64,000 nt of DNA from Candidatus Helicobacter avicola (lineage in GTDB: Bacteria; Campylobacterota; Campylobacteria; Campylobacterales; Helicobacteraceae). Position 1 is the first letter of the stretch. Each line of letters starts with the position of its first letter. Where the stretch lies: the NCBI GenBank assembly GCA_019112865.1, contig DXIN01000042.1, positions 34,559-98,558 on the forward strand, given 5' to 3'. Below are positions 39,013-49,958 of this stretch, one piece after another. Both the position numbers and the translations under genes were made by a program. Under the pieces are notes generated by a model that had not been told where the DNA came from, ran no database searches, and was given only the letters and a program-made list of their open reading frames with translations.

Positions 39013-39498
39013 CTACCTGACTTGCTGGGGCTGTCCGGCTTGTTGGACTTTGATGGCGGCGATTTCACTTAGGATTTGCAAAAGTGCGATAAGCCCTAGA
39101 TGATACCCAAATACGCCAAAGCCTGTGATTACACCCGCACACACTCTGCCAGTATAGCTTTTAGCGCGGAAATCCTCCCTAGCGTGGATATTGCTGATAT
39201 GCACCTCAATCACTGGCACACCACAGCTCGCAATAGAATCTGCAATGGCAATAGAGGTATGGGAGTATGCAGCAGGATTGATGATGACACCATCGTATTC
39301 TCCACCTATGCACTCTTGGAGCTTATCGATGATTTCACCCTCAAAATTGCTTTGAAAAAACTCAATATCAGCACTGTGCTGTTTGGCTTGGGCTTGGAGA
39401 TTAGTGTGAATCTGCTCAAGCGTTACATTCCCATAGATATGAGGCTCACGATGTCCTAAGATATTGAGATTTGGTCCTTGTATGACGAGGATTTTCAT
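39013..39498 (-). CDS. aroQ: 3-Dehydroquinate dehydratase, type II
   Basis: 161 residues. Shikimate pathway step. Motifs: QGPNLNILGHREPHIYG at the start (catalytic Tyr in the family lies in this loop), IINPAAYSHTSIAI (near residue 75), EVHISNIHAREDFRAKS with the catalytic His and GVFGYHLGL near the end. The ribosome site AAGGAGC precedes the ATG. First gene of the aroQ-pepQ-maf-bioD run. Confidence 0.95.
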   Translation of the reverse strand: MKILVIQGPNLNILGHREPHIYGNVTLEQIHTNLQAQAKQHSADIEFFQSNFEGEIIDKLQECIGGEYDGVIINPAAYSHTSIAIADSIASCGVPVIEVHISNIHAREDFRAKSYTGRVCAGVITGFGVFGYHLGLIALLQILSEIAAIKVQQAGQPQQVR

Positions 39499-39574
39499 AA
39501 CTGCTCCTTAGATTTATTGAGGGAATTTGGCAAATATGGTATAAAAAACTTGCTTAAACACCAATGGATTGTAT

Positions 39575-40834
39575 CTAAAACAACAAAGGATTTTGCACAA
39601 TCCGCTCAAGATTAGCCAATGCCAAATTGATGCGATGCTGGGATTGGTTGAATTGCAAACGCGCTTGGTTGAGTGCTACCTCGACATTGAGTAATTCACG
39701 CGAAGTCTCGATATTTTGCTGATAGCGATTTTGCACGATTCTATAATTTTCCTCTGCTAGCACTATCGCCTTTTGTGAGACGCTGTATTGCTCCTTAGCA
39801 ATCGCTAAATCATCAAGGGCTTTATCAAGTGCTAGAGCCATTTCTTTTTTGAGATCACTAAGCCTACTTTGTGTCGCTAGTATCTCATAACGTTTAGATT
39901 CTATGGCATACATATCACTAAGTCCATTAAAAAAATTCCATGACACACTAAGACGTGCTTGGGATTGGAGATTAGTCCCAAAACGATTGAGCACGCTCAC
40001 ATCATTGCTATACCATCGCCGCGAAAAACTCGCATCAAGTATGGGCAAAAAATTTCCATACAATGCTTTTTTTTGGTTTTCTATTGAAGTGAGAATCTCT
40101 TGCATATAAAGATACTCGGAGCGATGAGAGAGCATAAGCCCCATAAGCTTTTCGCGCTCAAAGTATAGTTTTTCTAAATCATAAGTTTTAATCTCTTCGA
40201 GATTATGCGCATCGATTTCTTGCATAATAAGCTTTTGGAGTGCTAGGGTAGCATAATGTAGTGTGTTTTTGTCATTGCTTTGGGTTACTTTGGCGTTGGC
40301 GAGCATTACCTCCACGCTTAATAGATCGCTCTTTGCCTTCACACCTTGGAGATAAAACTGCTCGGCTTGGTTTTTTTGCAGCTCTAGGAGGCGGATAGAT
40401 TCAGTAGAGATAGCGAGATTGTCTTTGGCTTGGAGAATCTGTATATAAAGACTTTTGGCAAGCAAGATAATATCCTGCTTGCTCGCTTCATACATATATT
40501 GTTGGGCTCGGTAGAGATTTTGAGAGGATTTTAGATTGTAGAGATCTCTTAAACCATTAAAGAGATTATAACTCACTTGAATATTACTAAGATTTATCGT
40601 ATAAACACTATCATTGACGCGGGTATTTTGCGTGATGGTGTATTGCAATCCGATTTTTGGAGAAAATTTACCATATTGGGCAGATAAGGTCGCGCGAGAT
40701 TGTTTGGTGCCAAACTCCTGCTCTTTTACCACATCACTATTTTGCAATGCTAGATGTATCACCTCATCAAGATTTAGTCCAAACGCCCACACAGGCAGTG
40801 CCAATGTCAAAACTACTTTCCAAATCGCTTCCAT
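39575..40834 (-). CDS. TolC-like outer-membrane efflux channel
   Basis: About 419 residues from the ATG at 40834 (GGTGAAG upstream); earlier GTG and ATG codons overlap the RND gene more. Signal peptide ends near WAFGLNLDEV. Two TolC-type repeats of long helices follow, with LALQNSDVVKEQEF and near the end NRYQQNIETSRELLNVEVAL. It overlaps the pump gene by 22 bases. Together with the next two genes it forms a tripartite efflux system comparable to H. pylori HefDEF; drug specificity cannot be told. Confidence 0.88.
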   Translation of the reverse strand: MEAIWKVVLTLALPVWAFGLNLDEVIHLALQNSDVVKEQEFGTKQSRATLSAQYGKFSPKIGLQYTITQNTRVNDSVYTINLSNIQVSYNLFNGLRDLYNLKSSQNLYRAQQYMYEASKQDIILLAKSLYIQILQAKDNLAISTESIRLLELQKNQAEQFYLQGVKAKSDLLSVEVMLANAKVTQSNDKNTLHYATLALQKLIMQEIDAHNLEEIKTYDLEKLYFEREKLMGLMLSHRSEYLYMQEILTSIENQKKALYGNFLPILDASFSRRWYSNDVSVLNRFGTNLQSQARLSVSWNFFNGLSDMYAIESKRYEILATQSRLSDLKKEMALALDKALDDLAIAKEQYSVSQKAIVLAEENYRIVQNRYQQNIETSRELLNVEVALNQARLQFNQSQHRINLALANLERIVQNPLLF

Positions 40835-43800
40835 CGCTTCACCCATAACCACAATCTCTGCCCCAAAGTTTTGAGAATCTCTCTTAGTGTTTTTAGAGCT
40901 TTTAAGAAAGCATTATAGCATTTCTCCTGCAAGTATTCTCTGTGTTCTTTAGACCAAAAATACAGCAAAAGTGCGCTTGGGATTACTAGCAAACTTAGCA
41001 CTCCTGAAAAAAGCAACCCACCTACTAACACCGCGCCAAGCCCTCTGTATATCTCACTCCCCGCACCGCCAAAGAGCACCATAGGCAGCAGCCCAAACAC
41101 ACTAGTAAAGATACTCATAAAAATCGGGCGCACGCGGGATTTGGTAGATTCTATAATGCTTGGCAGATACGCCATACCATAGCTTAGGTTAAACTGCGTC
41201 TGATACACGATTAAAATCGCATTATTCACTACGCTCCCCACAAGAATAATAAAGCCTAGCAAACTTAACATATCAAGATTTTGCGGATAGAGAAACGCAT
41301 TGACAAAGCTAAGTCCAAAGAGTCCTCCGCTAATCGCAAATGGCACGGTAAGAATGATGATAAATGGATAGGAAAAATTCCCATACAGCGCGCACAAAAT
41401 AAGATATGTGATAAATAATGCCAGCGCAAACCCCGCATACAGATCCTCTCTGCCACCCTGCATATCCTTCGCGCTTCCGCCAAAGATGAGATGATTATCC
41501 CGCATTTCGCCCTTAGATTCAATCTCTGGGATCACCTCGTCTTTGATATGTGAGAGGACTTCCTCTAGAGGCTTATCCGCTGGGGAGTTAAGCACAAGCA
41601 AGATCGTGCGCTCTCGCTCAAAATGCCGAATCTGCGCCATCGTGTATTCTTGCTCTATGCGCGTGAGTGAGCTTAGTGGGAGAAGCTTGCCGCTAGGGGT
41701 GTAGATCTGTGTGTGTGCAAAATCTTCAGGAGCTTGGGAATCTAAACTTTCCTTAGCACGCTCGATACTCTCTTCACTTAAATCCGGCAGGGCTTTGAGT
41801 ACAAGATCGATAGTTTTGCCACTGGGGGTTTTGAACTCATCAATTTGCTTGCCATCAAGCACCACATCGACGATATCCCCAAAGCTCTTGGCGTTTAGGT
41901 CATTGAGTGCTAATGCCACATAATCCGGATAGAGCACGATCTCACGATTGGTATTCTCTAGCGCAGGCAATGGGCGCACCTGCATATAGGGCATCTTTTG
42001 CTTGATGGCATTGCTTAGGGCAGTCGCAGTACTGATAATCGAATCTAGCTCACTACCCACGACATTAATATAAATACTTTGCGTGCTGGAGCCTTTGTCA
42101 AATATCCCCTGCTGCACCACAGAGGCTTGCACTCCGGGGATATTTCTGATACTTTCTTGAATCTGTGGGATAAGTCGCCTAATCTCGGCAGGATTACTAG
42201 AAGTCACGCCCACTTGCATATAACTCTCACTCCCGGAAAAAAACAAATGCGCGATCGGCGGCAGATCGTTAGAATCTTTTTGCTTGTAGCCTAGAGATTC
42301 TATAAGGTGCTTGTTTTGAGCAAAAATACTCTCGCCGATTTCTTTTCTCTGCTCATAAGAAATACCGGGTGTGGCGTTGATATAGCCAATAAGGAAATTT
42401 TGGTTGCCCTTAGGGAGATAGTCAAGGCGCGGGAAAAGCACCCAGCTACTTATCACACAAAACACCATAAACCCAGCGATAAACCACGCACTGCGCTTAG
42501 GTGTGTGCAAAAGCGAATCTAATACCCGCATCAACCACTCACTAAAGGCGGTGCCAAGCTTTTGATAAAAACTTGGTGTGCTTTTGGATTCAAAGTTAAA
42601 ATACTGCATACAGACATAAAGCATCGTAGGTATCACAAAAATCGAGGCAAAAAACGAAATCCCTAGCCCAAAGCACACACTAAGCGCAATGTCATAAAAG
42701 AGCTGTCCTAAGTCTTGTTGCATATCCATAATGGGGATAAAAATGGCAATAGTCGTAATCACCGAGGCAAAGATCGCACCAATAACTTCCCGCGTGCCAT
42801 CAATGCAAGCGCGCAATAGTGGCTTTTGCATATGGAGATGACGCGTGATATTCTCCAATACCACGATAGCATTATCAATAAGCATACTCATCGCAAAGCT
42901 CACACCCGCTAATGAAATGACATTGAGCGTGCGTCCCATAAGATTCAAAAAGAAAAAAGCACTAATGATACATATCGGGATACAAACAAGCACCACCACC
43001 ATAGAATACGCATTGCGCAAGAACAAATACAGCACCACGCACGCGAGGATAATCCCCACGATGATATTGTCTTTGACCAAATGCAGAGCATCAAGGATAT
43101 AGCCTTCTTGATCCCTACTCCACACAAACTCTAAGCCATTGTCGTGCAAAATCCCTTTGTTGAGATTCTCTACGACCTTACGCGTTTTTTGTGTCAGCTC
43201 CAAGATATTAGCATTGGCGATAGGCACGATTTGCACACTCAATGCGCGAGTGTCATTGAGATACCCATAGCTCGCTTGCTTAGCAAAGCCTTCAATCACG
43301 ACGGCGAGATCTTGAAGATAGATGATTTTGCTCCCGGATTTTTGGATAGGTGTGTGTAGGATTGAGGCGGCATTGCTGTATTCAGATTCTACCTTGATTT
43401 TATAGGAGCGCATACCATAGTCAAGGCTACCTGCGGTAGTGTTTTGATTGTGCTTAGTGATGGCGGTGATCACATCGGCAATGCTAATATTGTGGTGGGC
43501 AAGCTGTTTAGAATCTAGCAAGATCTGCATTTGTGTAGCACGTCCACCGGGATAAAACACCTCGCCCACACCCTCTATGCGCTCCAAATGCCCCAGCACA
43601 TAGTCCTCAAAAAATGTCTTATAAGTATCCACTTCGCGCTCATTGCCCTCCAATGTGCGCAAAAATAGATAAATCGCTGGTGGGATACTCTCGCCACTTA
43701 GGGCTATGGTGGGCTTATCCACATCATCGGGATAGCCTTTTATCTCGTCCATTTTGGCACTGACTTTGAGCAGTGCGAAGTTTATATCCACCCCACTTTG

Positions 43801-44088
43801 GAATTCTAATCCCACCACAGCGCGTCCTTGTCGTGCAGTAGAACTCATAGATTCTAATCCCTCAATGCCTTTTAGATACTTTTCTTGGCGATTGATAATT
43901 TCTTTTTCCACCTCATAGGGCGTTGCACCATTCCAAGTCGTATAAATACTAATTGTTGGCTTAGTAACTTGAGGCATAAGCTGATAGGGCATAGACTTTA
44001 GCCCCAAGATTCCAAACATCACCGCAAAAATCACACACACAAGCACCACCATTGGATTGTGTAGGCAAAACTTGAGCGTGCGTATCAT
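40813..44088 (-). CDS. RND efflux pump (HAE-type)
   Basis: 1091 residues from the ATG at 44088, which has GAGGTG directly upstream. Twelve-helix RND permease with two large periplasmic loops. The proton relay of helix 4 reads FAMSMLIDNAIVVLENI: the first Asp of the AcrB DD pair is kept, the second is Asn. The C-terminal tail after about residue 1030 is Lys/Leu-rich. Several loop segments carry ESK/DS words encoded by the AGATTCT heptamer. It is downstream of the membrane-fusion gene by 15 bases. Confidence 0.92.
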   Translation of the reverse strand: MIRTLKFCLHNPMVVLVCVIFAVMFGILGLKSMPYQLMPQVTKPTISIYTTWNGATPYEVEKEIINRQEKYLKGIEGLESMSSTARQGRAVVGLEFQSGVDINFALLKVSAKMDEIKGYPDDVDKPTIALSGESIPPAIYLFLRTLEGNEREVDTYKTFFEDYVLGHLERIEGVGEVFYPGGRATQMQILLDSKQLAHHNISIADVITAITKHNQNTTAGSLDYGMRSYKIKVESEYSNAASILHTPIQKSGSKIIYLQDLAVVIEGFAKQASYGYLNDTRALSVQIVPIANANILELTQKTRKVVENLNKGILHDNGLEFVWSRDQEGYILDALHLVKDNIIVGIILACVVLYLFLRNAYSMVVVLVCIPICIISAFFFLNLMGRTLNVISLAGVSFAMSMLIDNAIVVLENITRHLHMQKPLLRACIDGTREVIGAIFASVITTIAIFIPIMDMQQDLGQLFYDIALSVCFGLGISFFASIFVIPTMLYVCMQYFNFESKSTPSFYQKLGTAFSEWLMRVLDSLLHTPKRSAWFIAGFMVFCVISSWVLFPRLDYLPKGNQNFLIGYINATPGISYEQRKEIGESIFAQNKHLIESLGYKQKDSNDLPPIAHLFFSGSESYMQVGVTSSNPAEIRRLIPQIQESIRNIPGVQASVVQQGIFDKGSSTQSIYINVVGSELDSIISTATALSNAIKQKMPYMQVRPLPALENTNREIVLYPDYVALALNDLNAKSFGDIVDVVLDGKQIDEFKTPSGKTIDLVLKALPDLSEESIERAKESLDSQAPEDFAHTQIYTPSGKLLPLSSLTRIEQEYTMAQIRHFERERTILLVLNSPADKPLEEVLSHIKDEVIPEIESKGEMRDNHLIFGGSAKDMQGGREDLYAGFALALFITYLILCALYGNFSYPFIIILTVPFAISGGLFGLSFVNAFLYPQNLDMLSLLGFIILVGSVVNNAILIVYQTQFNLSYGMAYLPSIIESTKSRVRPIFMSIFTSVFGLLPMVLFGGAGSEIYRGLGAVLVGGLLFSGVLSLLVIPSALLLYFWSKEHREYLQEKCYNAFLKALKTLREILKTLGQRLWLWVKRWKRFGK

Positions 44089-44103
44089 AATCACCTCTGC
44101 AAA

Positions 44104-45159
44104 TTATTTCTTAGTGTTTTTGAGCTGAATTGTGGATTCTCGGACTTGCATACCATTTTGGAGGCGATCTTGTCCGCGATACACGACAGAATCTGTGCTT
44201 TTGAGATTGCCGCGCACGATAGCATTACTCCCCTGCACACTTAGCACCTCCACAGGCACGGCATATGCTTTAGAATCTCGCACCACAAACACGCTTTGTG
44301 TCCCTAAATACTCCACTATACAATCTCTGGGCACCATATTGCCCTCAATTCTTCCACCACTAGAGAGCAGGACCTGTGTCGCCATACCATCGACAAAGCT
44401 TCCGTCATTCTCTACATTCAAATACACGGGAAATGTCCTCGTATGCACATCAGCACGAGGTATGACAGCATAAATCTTACCTTTGTAATGCCTTTTGTCG
44501 ATGATGACACCCACTTCTTGCCCGCTTTTTAGGTGCGTGAGCATATTTGAAGGCACATCGACAATAATCTCTGCACTCGTGGTATCCACAATCTCACAGA
44601 TAGGATCGCCCACATTAATCCACTCACCTTTATTAATCATCTTATTCACAATAATACCGCTAATTGGGGCTTTGATATTTTTCTTGGCAAACTCCATTTT
44701 GGCAGATTCTAACTCGGAGGTAAGGGCTAGGATATTGCTGTATTGAGATTTTTGCTCGTATTCTATGCTCTCATACTGCTGGAGCGAGACAGATTCGGAT
44801 TTAAGGAGATTTTTGTAACGCGCAAGTTCTTTTTGTTGGCGTTCGTGGATATATTGGGCTTGCTTGAGCTTGGCTTGCTTGCTTTGGATTTCTTTTTGGA
44901 GCAAATCGGCATTGACTTGCGCAAGAGAAGCATCAAGCTTGACAGAATCTCCGATTTGGAAGTAAATTTTTTCTACCACGCCACTTGTTTGGGAAGCAAC
45001 CTTGGAGCTATTAACAAAGTGCAATGTTCCCAAAAATGGTGTTTGTGCCTGCAACGAACCCTTTTGGATAGGCTTGGAGATGATTGTCGCCTCTGCAACT
45101 TTTTCTTGGGCAAATACATTCACGATGTATGCACACATTAATAAAGCTAAAATTCTCAT
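44104..45159 (-). CDS. Membrane-fusion (adaptor) protein of RND efflux
   Basis: 351 residues. Signal peptide 1-17 (VFAQEK, no lipobox). The lipoyl halves flank a coiled coil: FLGTLHFVNSSKVASQTSGVVEKIYFQIGDSV, helical hairpin 95-165, then KAPISGIIVNKMINKGEWINVGDPI. A beta-barrel and membrane-proximal domain follow. First gene of the operon; DUF485-actP diverges from it. Confidence 0.9.
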   Translation of the reverse strand: MRILALLMCAYIVNVFAQEKVAEATIISKPIQKGSLQAQTPFLGTLHFVNSSKVASQTSGVVEKIYFQIGDSVKLDASLAQVNADLLQKEIQSKQAKLKQAQYIHERQQKELARYKNLLKSESVSLQQYESIEYEQKSQYSNILALTSELESAKMEFAKKNIKAPISGIIVNKMINKGEWINVGDPICEIVDTTSAEIIVDVPSNMLTHLKSGQEVGVIIDKRHYKGKIYAVIPRADVHTRTFPVYLNVENDGSFVDGMATQVLLSSGGRIEGNMVPRDCIVEYLGTQSVFVVRDSKAYAVPVEVLSVQGSNAIVRGNLKSTDSVVYRGQDRLQNGMQVRESTIQLKNTKK

Positions 45160-45497
45160 CTCACTATCCTTTGTTGTCTTTATATGCCCTTTGTGTCATT
45201 CTCGTGTGGTTACAAACCACCCCCTAAAAAGCTAAATCGTGTAAAATCCAAAATATTTCAATACCACTTTTTGCCACTTCTACCCACGGCTTACCAACAA
45301 ATTTTCCTCTCAAAAACTCTAAGATTCTCTAAAATGTTTCATTTTGTGCATAGAGCATATAATTCCCTATTTATTGGGATTTTTACTAATTTTTATTGAG
45401 AGAATTACACAAAATATATTTTTTGTAATGGTAAAAATTTAACAAATTATTGTTTTTTTGTTACATTGATAGAGAATCTCAACAAAAGGAGTGCATT
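45160..45497. other. Divergent intergenic region, 338 bases
   Basis: AT-rich gap between the efflux operon and DUF485-actP. No gene is credible. The actP side has a long T/A-rich stretch (45360-45460) with several -10-like words such as TATATT near 45415, but no clear -35/-10 pair. I see no strong operator. Confidence 0.5.
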
Positions 45498-45833
45498 ATG
45501 ACAAGTAACAATAAACAAGCCGTGTTGCAACGTTTTAAACAATTTGTGAGCTTCCGCAATAGATTCGGACTTGCTCTAGCGATGGTTGTCCTCGTATGTT
45601 ACTATGGCTTTATTGTGGGCGTGGGATTTTTCCCAGAAGTTTTGGGGTATAGGCTAGGACCTAGCTCAATCACACTTGGTATTATGTTTGGAATCTTTCT
45701 CATTGTGCTTTCTATCGCATTGACAGGCATTTATACGCTTTTTGCTAATAAATACTTTGACAAAGAACAAGAAGAGGTGATTGAAGAGTTACACCAAAGC
45801 GGGCTTATAGATGAGTTAAAAGAAGGGAGGTAA
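45498..45833 (+). CDS. yjcH: DUF485 membrane protein (YjcH-type)
   Basis: 111 residues from the ATG at 45498, which has AAGGAG 6 bases upstream. Two membrane helices at about 27-47 and 58-84, with the family pattern [21 protein letters not shown], and an acidic tail. Always found beside ActP-type acetate permeases; its precise role is not settled. It ends 4 bases before actP. Confidence 0.9.
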   Translation: MTSNNKQAVLQRFKQFVSFRNRFGLALAMVVLVCYYGFIVGVGFFPEVLGYRLGPSSITLGIMFGIFLIVLSIALTGIYTLFANKYFDKEQEEVIEELHQSGLIDELKEGR

Positions 45834-45837
45834 CATT

Positions 45838-47496
45838 ATGAAACATAAAATCTTTTTAGGGCTTTTGCTCGTAGGACTTGCACAAATCGCCTTAGGTGCC
45901 GGATTTGATGTGGGAGAAGTGAAAAAAAGCGATCTCAATCTCATCGCAATCGCGTTATTTGTGCTTTTTGTGCTAGCAACACTAGGTATCACTTACTTTT
46001 CTAGCAAAAAATCGCAATCCGCCGATGGATTCTATACCGCAGGAGGCAATATCACTGGTATGCAAAATGGCATCGCCATTGCTGGGGATTATATGAGTGC
46101 AGCGAGTTTCCTAGGAATTGTCGCGCTAGTTTTTACCAATGGTTTTGATGGATTGATTTACTCAATTGGCTTTTTGGTTGGCTGGCCTATCGTGCTTTTT
46201 CTCATTGCAGAAAAGTTCCGTAATCTCGGTAAATACACCTTTGCAGATATTGTTGCCTATCGCCTAAAGTCCAGACCTATCCGCACAATTTCGGCTATCA
46301 GCGGTTTAGCAGTTATTGTCTTTTATCTCATTGCGCAAATGGTGGGGGCAGGACAACTCATACAAGTACTTTTTGGACTACCCTACACCATAGCCGTGGT
46401 AGTCGTGGGAATCTTGATGATTTGTTATGTCGTTTTTGGAGGAATGCATGCCACCACTTGGGTGCAAATCATCAAGGCTTGTTTGCTTTTGGGTGGCTCA
46501 ACTTTTATGGCACTTATGGTGTTGTATTATGCAGACTTTAATCTCGCTTCGTGGTTTGAAAAAGCAGTGGCTAACCACAAAAGTGGTGAGGCGATTATGA
46601 GTCCGGGGACATTCCTGCCCGATCCCGTTTCTGCTCTCTCTTTGGGATTAGCACTGATGTTTGGGACTGCGGGATTGCCCCATGTGCTTATGCGATTTTT
46701 CACCGTCAAAGACGCCAAAGAGGCGCGCAAATCCGTGTTTTATGCCACAGGGCTTATTGGGTATTTTTATATCCTTACCTTCATCATCGGATTTGGGGCT
46801 ATTGCGTTTTTGCTAGGTAACCCGGACTTTACCGATAGTGAGGGGAATTTCACCGGTGCGAGCAATATGGTAGCCGTGCTTTTAGCGCAAGTGCTTGGCG
46901 GCGATGTGTTTTTGGGATTTATCTCGGCAGTAGCGTTTGCTACGATTTTGGCAGTGGTAGCTGGACTAGCAATCTCTGGGGCTGGTGCGATAAGCCATGA
47001 TTTGTTTGTCAATGTCTGCAAAAACGGCGTGTGCGACCCGAAACTTGAAATGCGTGTTACTAAAGGTGCATCAATCGGACTTGGAATCCTAGCTATCGTT
47101 CTTGGCATAGGGTTTGAAAACCAAAATGTCGCCTTTATGGTAGGGCTTGCCTTTGCTATTGCAGCAAGTGTGAATTTCCCCATTATCTTGCTGTGCATTT
47201 ATTGGAAAGACCTCACGACAAAAGGTGTATTTTGGGGCGGTCTTGTCGGCTTAGTAAGTGTTTTGGCACTTGTGCTACTTAGCAAAAGTGTGTGGGTAAA
47301 AGTGCTACATTTTCCCCAAGCAATTTTCCCGTATGAACACCCTGCAATTTTTACAATGCCGCTGACATTTATCCTCATCTTTATTATCTCTAAGCTTGAT
47401 AATAGTGAGCGCGCAAAAATCGATAGAGCAGGATTCAAAGCCCAAGACTTCCGCGCTCAAACAGGAATTGGCGCAAGCGAAGCAGTGGCTCACTAA
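45838..47496 (+). CDS. actP: Acetate/short-chain acid permease (SSS family)
   Basis: 552 residues. Sodium:solute symporter with a signal-like N-terminus and about 13 helices. Family marks: [49 protein letters not shown]. Substrate acetate is expected from the DUF485 pairing; propionate or similar acids are possible. A strong terminator follows at 47507-47539. Confidence 0.93.
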   Translation: MKHKIFLGLLLVGLAQIALGAGFDVGEVKKSDLNLIAIALFVLFVLATLGITYFSSKKSQSADGFYTAGGNITGMQNGIAIAGDYMSAASFLGIVALVFTNGFDGLIYSIGFLVGWPIVLFLIAEKFRNLGKYTFADIVAYRLKSRPIRTISAISGLAVIVFYLIAQMVGAGQLIQVLFGLPYTIAVVVVGILMICYVVFGGMHATTWVQIIKACLLLGGSTFMALMVLYYADFNLASWFEKAVANHKSGEAIMSPGTFLPDPVSALSLGLALMFGTAGLPHVLMRFFTVKDAKEARKSVFYATGLIGYFYILTFIIGFGAIAFLLGNPDFTDSEGNFTGASNMVAVLLAQVLGGDVFLGFISAVAFATILAVVAGLAISGAGAISHDLFVNVCKNGVCDPKLEMRVTKGASIGLGILAIVLGIGFENQNVAFMVGLAFAIAASVNFPIILLCIYWKDLTTKGVFWGGLVGLVSVLALVLLSKSVWVKVLHFPQAIFPYEHPAIFTMPLTFILIFIISKLDNSERAKIDRAGFKAQDFRAQTGIGASEAVAH

Positions 47497-47506
47497 TGCA
47501 ATATGG

Positions 47507-47539
47507 AGTAAGTTTGCTTAGGCAGACTTACTTTTGTTT
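47507..47539 (+). terminator. Intrinsic terminator of actP
   Basis: AGTAAGTTTGC-TTAG-GCAGACTTACT, eleven pairs (one G-T), followed by TTTTGTTT. It lies 10 bases after the actP stop. Confidence 0.9.
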
Positions 47540-47568
47540 CTGCAATCCCCTATGTCGCGTGCCAACAC

Positions 47569-49932
47569 CTATACAAGAGCGATCTTTAGCACCTCTTTTA
47601 TCGTATTCACACCAATTATTTGCATTTGCTCTTTAACCTGTGGGCTAATCTCATCTAAATCCTGTTGGTAGTTTTTCATCGGAATAAGTGCCTTTTTGAT
47701 CCCTGCTTTGTGCGCGGCGATAAGCTTTTCTTTAAGCCCACCTATGGGCAATACATTGCCACTTAGCGTAAGCTCACCTGTCATTGCCACACTGCTATCC
47801 ACACACCGATTAGACAAAATGCTTGCAATTGTGCAAGCCATCGTGATACCCGCACTCGGTCCATCTTTGGGGGTAGCACCTTCGGGAATATGTAGATGTA
47901 TATCATAACTATTATAAATCTGTGAATCTTGCTTCTGCCCTGCATTACGCAAAAACTTAGAATCAAAAAGCGTCTTTACCACAGAATGTGCGATTTTGGC
48001 AGATTCTTTCATCACATCGCCAAGACTACCAGTAAGTGTTAGCTCCCCCTTGCCCTTGATTTTGATTGCTTCAATCTTTAGCACATCGCCACCCACACTC
48101 GTCCAAGCCAAACCATTGGTAACACCTATCTGATTTTTTTTGTCCGCATTAGAGATTTCAAATACTTTTTTATGCAAATATGCGGGAAGGTCCTTTTGCG
48201 TGATAGTGATTTTGGTATTTGTCTCCTTGTCCAAAATCTCTTTAGCCACTTTGCGCATTATGGTAGCAATTTGGCGGCGGAGATTGCGCACGCCTGCTTC
48301 TCGTGTGTATTTTTCGATAATCTCTTTGAGCGCACCTGTGCTGATAGCCACTTCACCGGGCTTAAGCGCGTGTTTTTTAATCTCTTGAGGGATTAGATAT
48401 TTGCGCGCAATTTCAAATTTCTCTTGTGGAGTGTAACTAGAGATTTCGATAAACTCCATTCTATCACGCAAAGGTGGGGGGATTGTGCCTATGTCATTGG
48501 CTGTGGCGATAAAAATCACTTGCGAGAGATCAAGATTAAAATTCGTATAATAATCCCTAAATGCCGTATTTTGCTCGGGATCTAAAATTTCTAACAACAC
48601 ACTAGAGGGATCACCACGATAGCTCTTGCCAACTTTGTCTATCTCATCTAGCACAATGACAGGATTAAACTCTTTTGCCTCAATCAAGCCCTGTGTGATG
48701 CGTCCGGGCATAGCTCCAATATAGGTGCGTCTATGTCCGCGTAGCTCATTGACATCTTCCATACCACCCAGCGCAATACGCACAAGCGCGCGTTTAGCGG
48801 CTGTGGCTATGGAATTTGCAAGGCTTGTTTTGCCCACACCCGGAGGTCCAAAAAAGCACAAAATCGTGCCTTTAGAATCTTTGCTCTCTTGCTTGCGCCT
48901 GCTTGCAAGCTCTCGCACTGCAAAATACTCTACAATCCGCTCTTTTGGTTTTTGTAGGGCATAATGATCAGAATCTAGTTGCTTAGCAAGGTTTTTTATC
49001 GTAATTTTAGTTTGTGCAAGCTTGCCAAAAGGAATCTCCAAGCACCACTCAACATAATTTTGCAAAAGATTAGCATCAGCACTATCTTGGTGCATACGCG
49101 AAAGGCGCGTGATTTGTTTTTTGATTTCCTTATATGCCTCCTCACTCATATGTGGGCGTAGAGATTCTAGTTTTTGGGTATAGCGATCTATTTCTTCATC
49201 TTTTGGATTTTCACCCAACTCCTTTTGGATAAGCTTTAATTGCTCTTTGAGGAAATACTCTTTGTTGATTTGCTCCATTTTATTATGGACTTTGGACTTT
49301 ATTTCTTTTTGCATTTTTTGAGTCTGAATCTCTTCCACCACACATTCAATAATAAGCTCCAATCGCTCTAGCACATCGTCTTTGGCAAAGAGTGTATAAG
49401 CAACATCTTTTTTGAGCCTAATCCCAGAAGCCACAAGATCCACAATACGATTGGGATCATAGTTTTCATCAAGAGCTTTGAGCAAATCGGGCGGGAAATG
49501 CTGCGCCATATTTGCTAAAACCTTGACTTTTTCACGCAAAATCTCTAAAAGCGCGTTCGCAGTATTCTCCTCATAGGGCTTAGATTCTATGCGTTCGATA
49601 CACACCTCTATTGGATCTTGTTGTGTTACACTAAGCACCTTGCACTTATACAAGCCCTGAAAAAGTATTTTTATGCGTCCATCGGGTATGGCGGTTTTGC
49701 GCATAATATGCCCCATTACCCCCACATCATAAAATCCCTCATCGTCCTTTGCTACCGAGACAAAAATACGCTTTTGCTCCATATCCTTACTCTCCATTGC
49801 CCTATCAATGGCGCGGATATTCTCCTCATCACTCACAAAAATAGGCAAAATCATAAATGGATAGATAAAAAGCTCATCTTGCACAAGCAGAGGCAAAGTC
49901 ATCGGAAACTCTAAAGTATCATTATTATTCAT
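47569..49932 (-). CDS. lon: ATP-dependent protease Lon
   Basis: About 787 residues from the ATG at 49932 (GAAAGG about 9 bases upstream); a GTG nine codons earlier overlaps the bamD stop. N-terminal substrate domain, AAA+ module with Walker A GPPGVGKTS (near residue 355), sensor region, and the Ser-Lys protease: PKDGPSAGITMA holds the catalytic Ser, GGLKEKLIAAHKAG the Lys. Same neighbours (bamD-lon) as H. pylori HP1378-HP1379. Confidence 0.95.
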   Translation of the reverse strand: MNNNDTLEFPMTLPLLVQDELFIYPFMILPIFVSDEENIRAIDRAMESKDMEQKRIFVSVAKDDEGFYDVGVMGHIMRKTAIPDGRIKILFQGLYKCKVLSVTQQDPIEVCIERIESKPYEENTANALLEILREKVKVLANMAQHFPPDLLKALDENYDPNRIVDLVASGIRLKKDVAYTLFAKDDVLERLELIIECVVEEIQTQKMQKEIKSKVHNKMEQINKEYFLKEQLKLIQKELGENPKDEEIDRYTQKLESLRPHMSEEAYKEIKKQITRLSRMHQDSADANLLQNYVEWCLEIPFGKLAQTKITIKNLAKQLDSDHYALQKPKERIVEYFAVRELASRRKQESKDSKGTILCFFGPPGVGKTSLANSIATAAKRALVRIALGGMEDVNELRGHRRTYIGAMPGRITQGLIEAKEFNPVIVLDEIDKVGKSYRGDPSSVLLEILDPEQNTAFRDYYTNFNLDLSQVIFIATANDIGTIPPPLRDRMEFIEISSYTPQEKFEIARKYLIPQEIKKHALKPGEVAISTGALKEIIEKYTREAGVRNLRRQIATIMRKVAKEILDKETNTKITITQKDLPAYLHKKVFEISNADKKNQIGVTNGLAWTSVGGDVLKIEAIKIKGKGELTLTGSLGDVMKESAKIAHSVVKTLFDSKFLRNAGQKQDSQIYNSYDIHLHIPEGATPKDGPSAGITMACTIASILSNRCVDSSVAMTGELTLSGNVLPIGGLKEKLIAAHKAGIKKALIPMKNYQQDLDEISPQVKEQMQIIGVNTIKEVLKIALV

Positions 49933-49958
49933 TCTTTCAAACCTTTCTATAAATTGCA

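Noticed and set aside
45184..45399. 71-codon frame in the actP upstream gap
   Set aside because: No ribosome site, AT-rich, no recognisable protein features; overlaps likely regulatory DNA.
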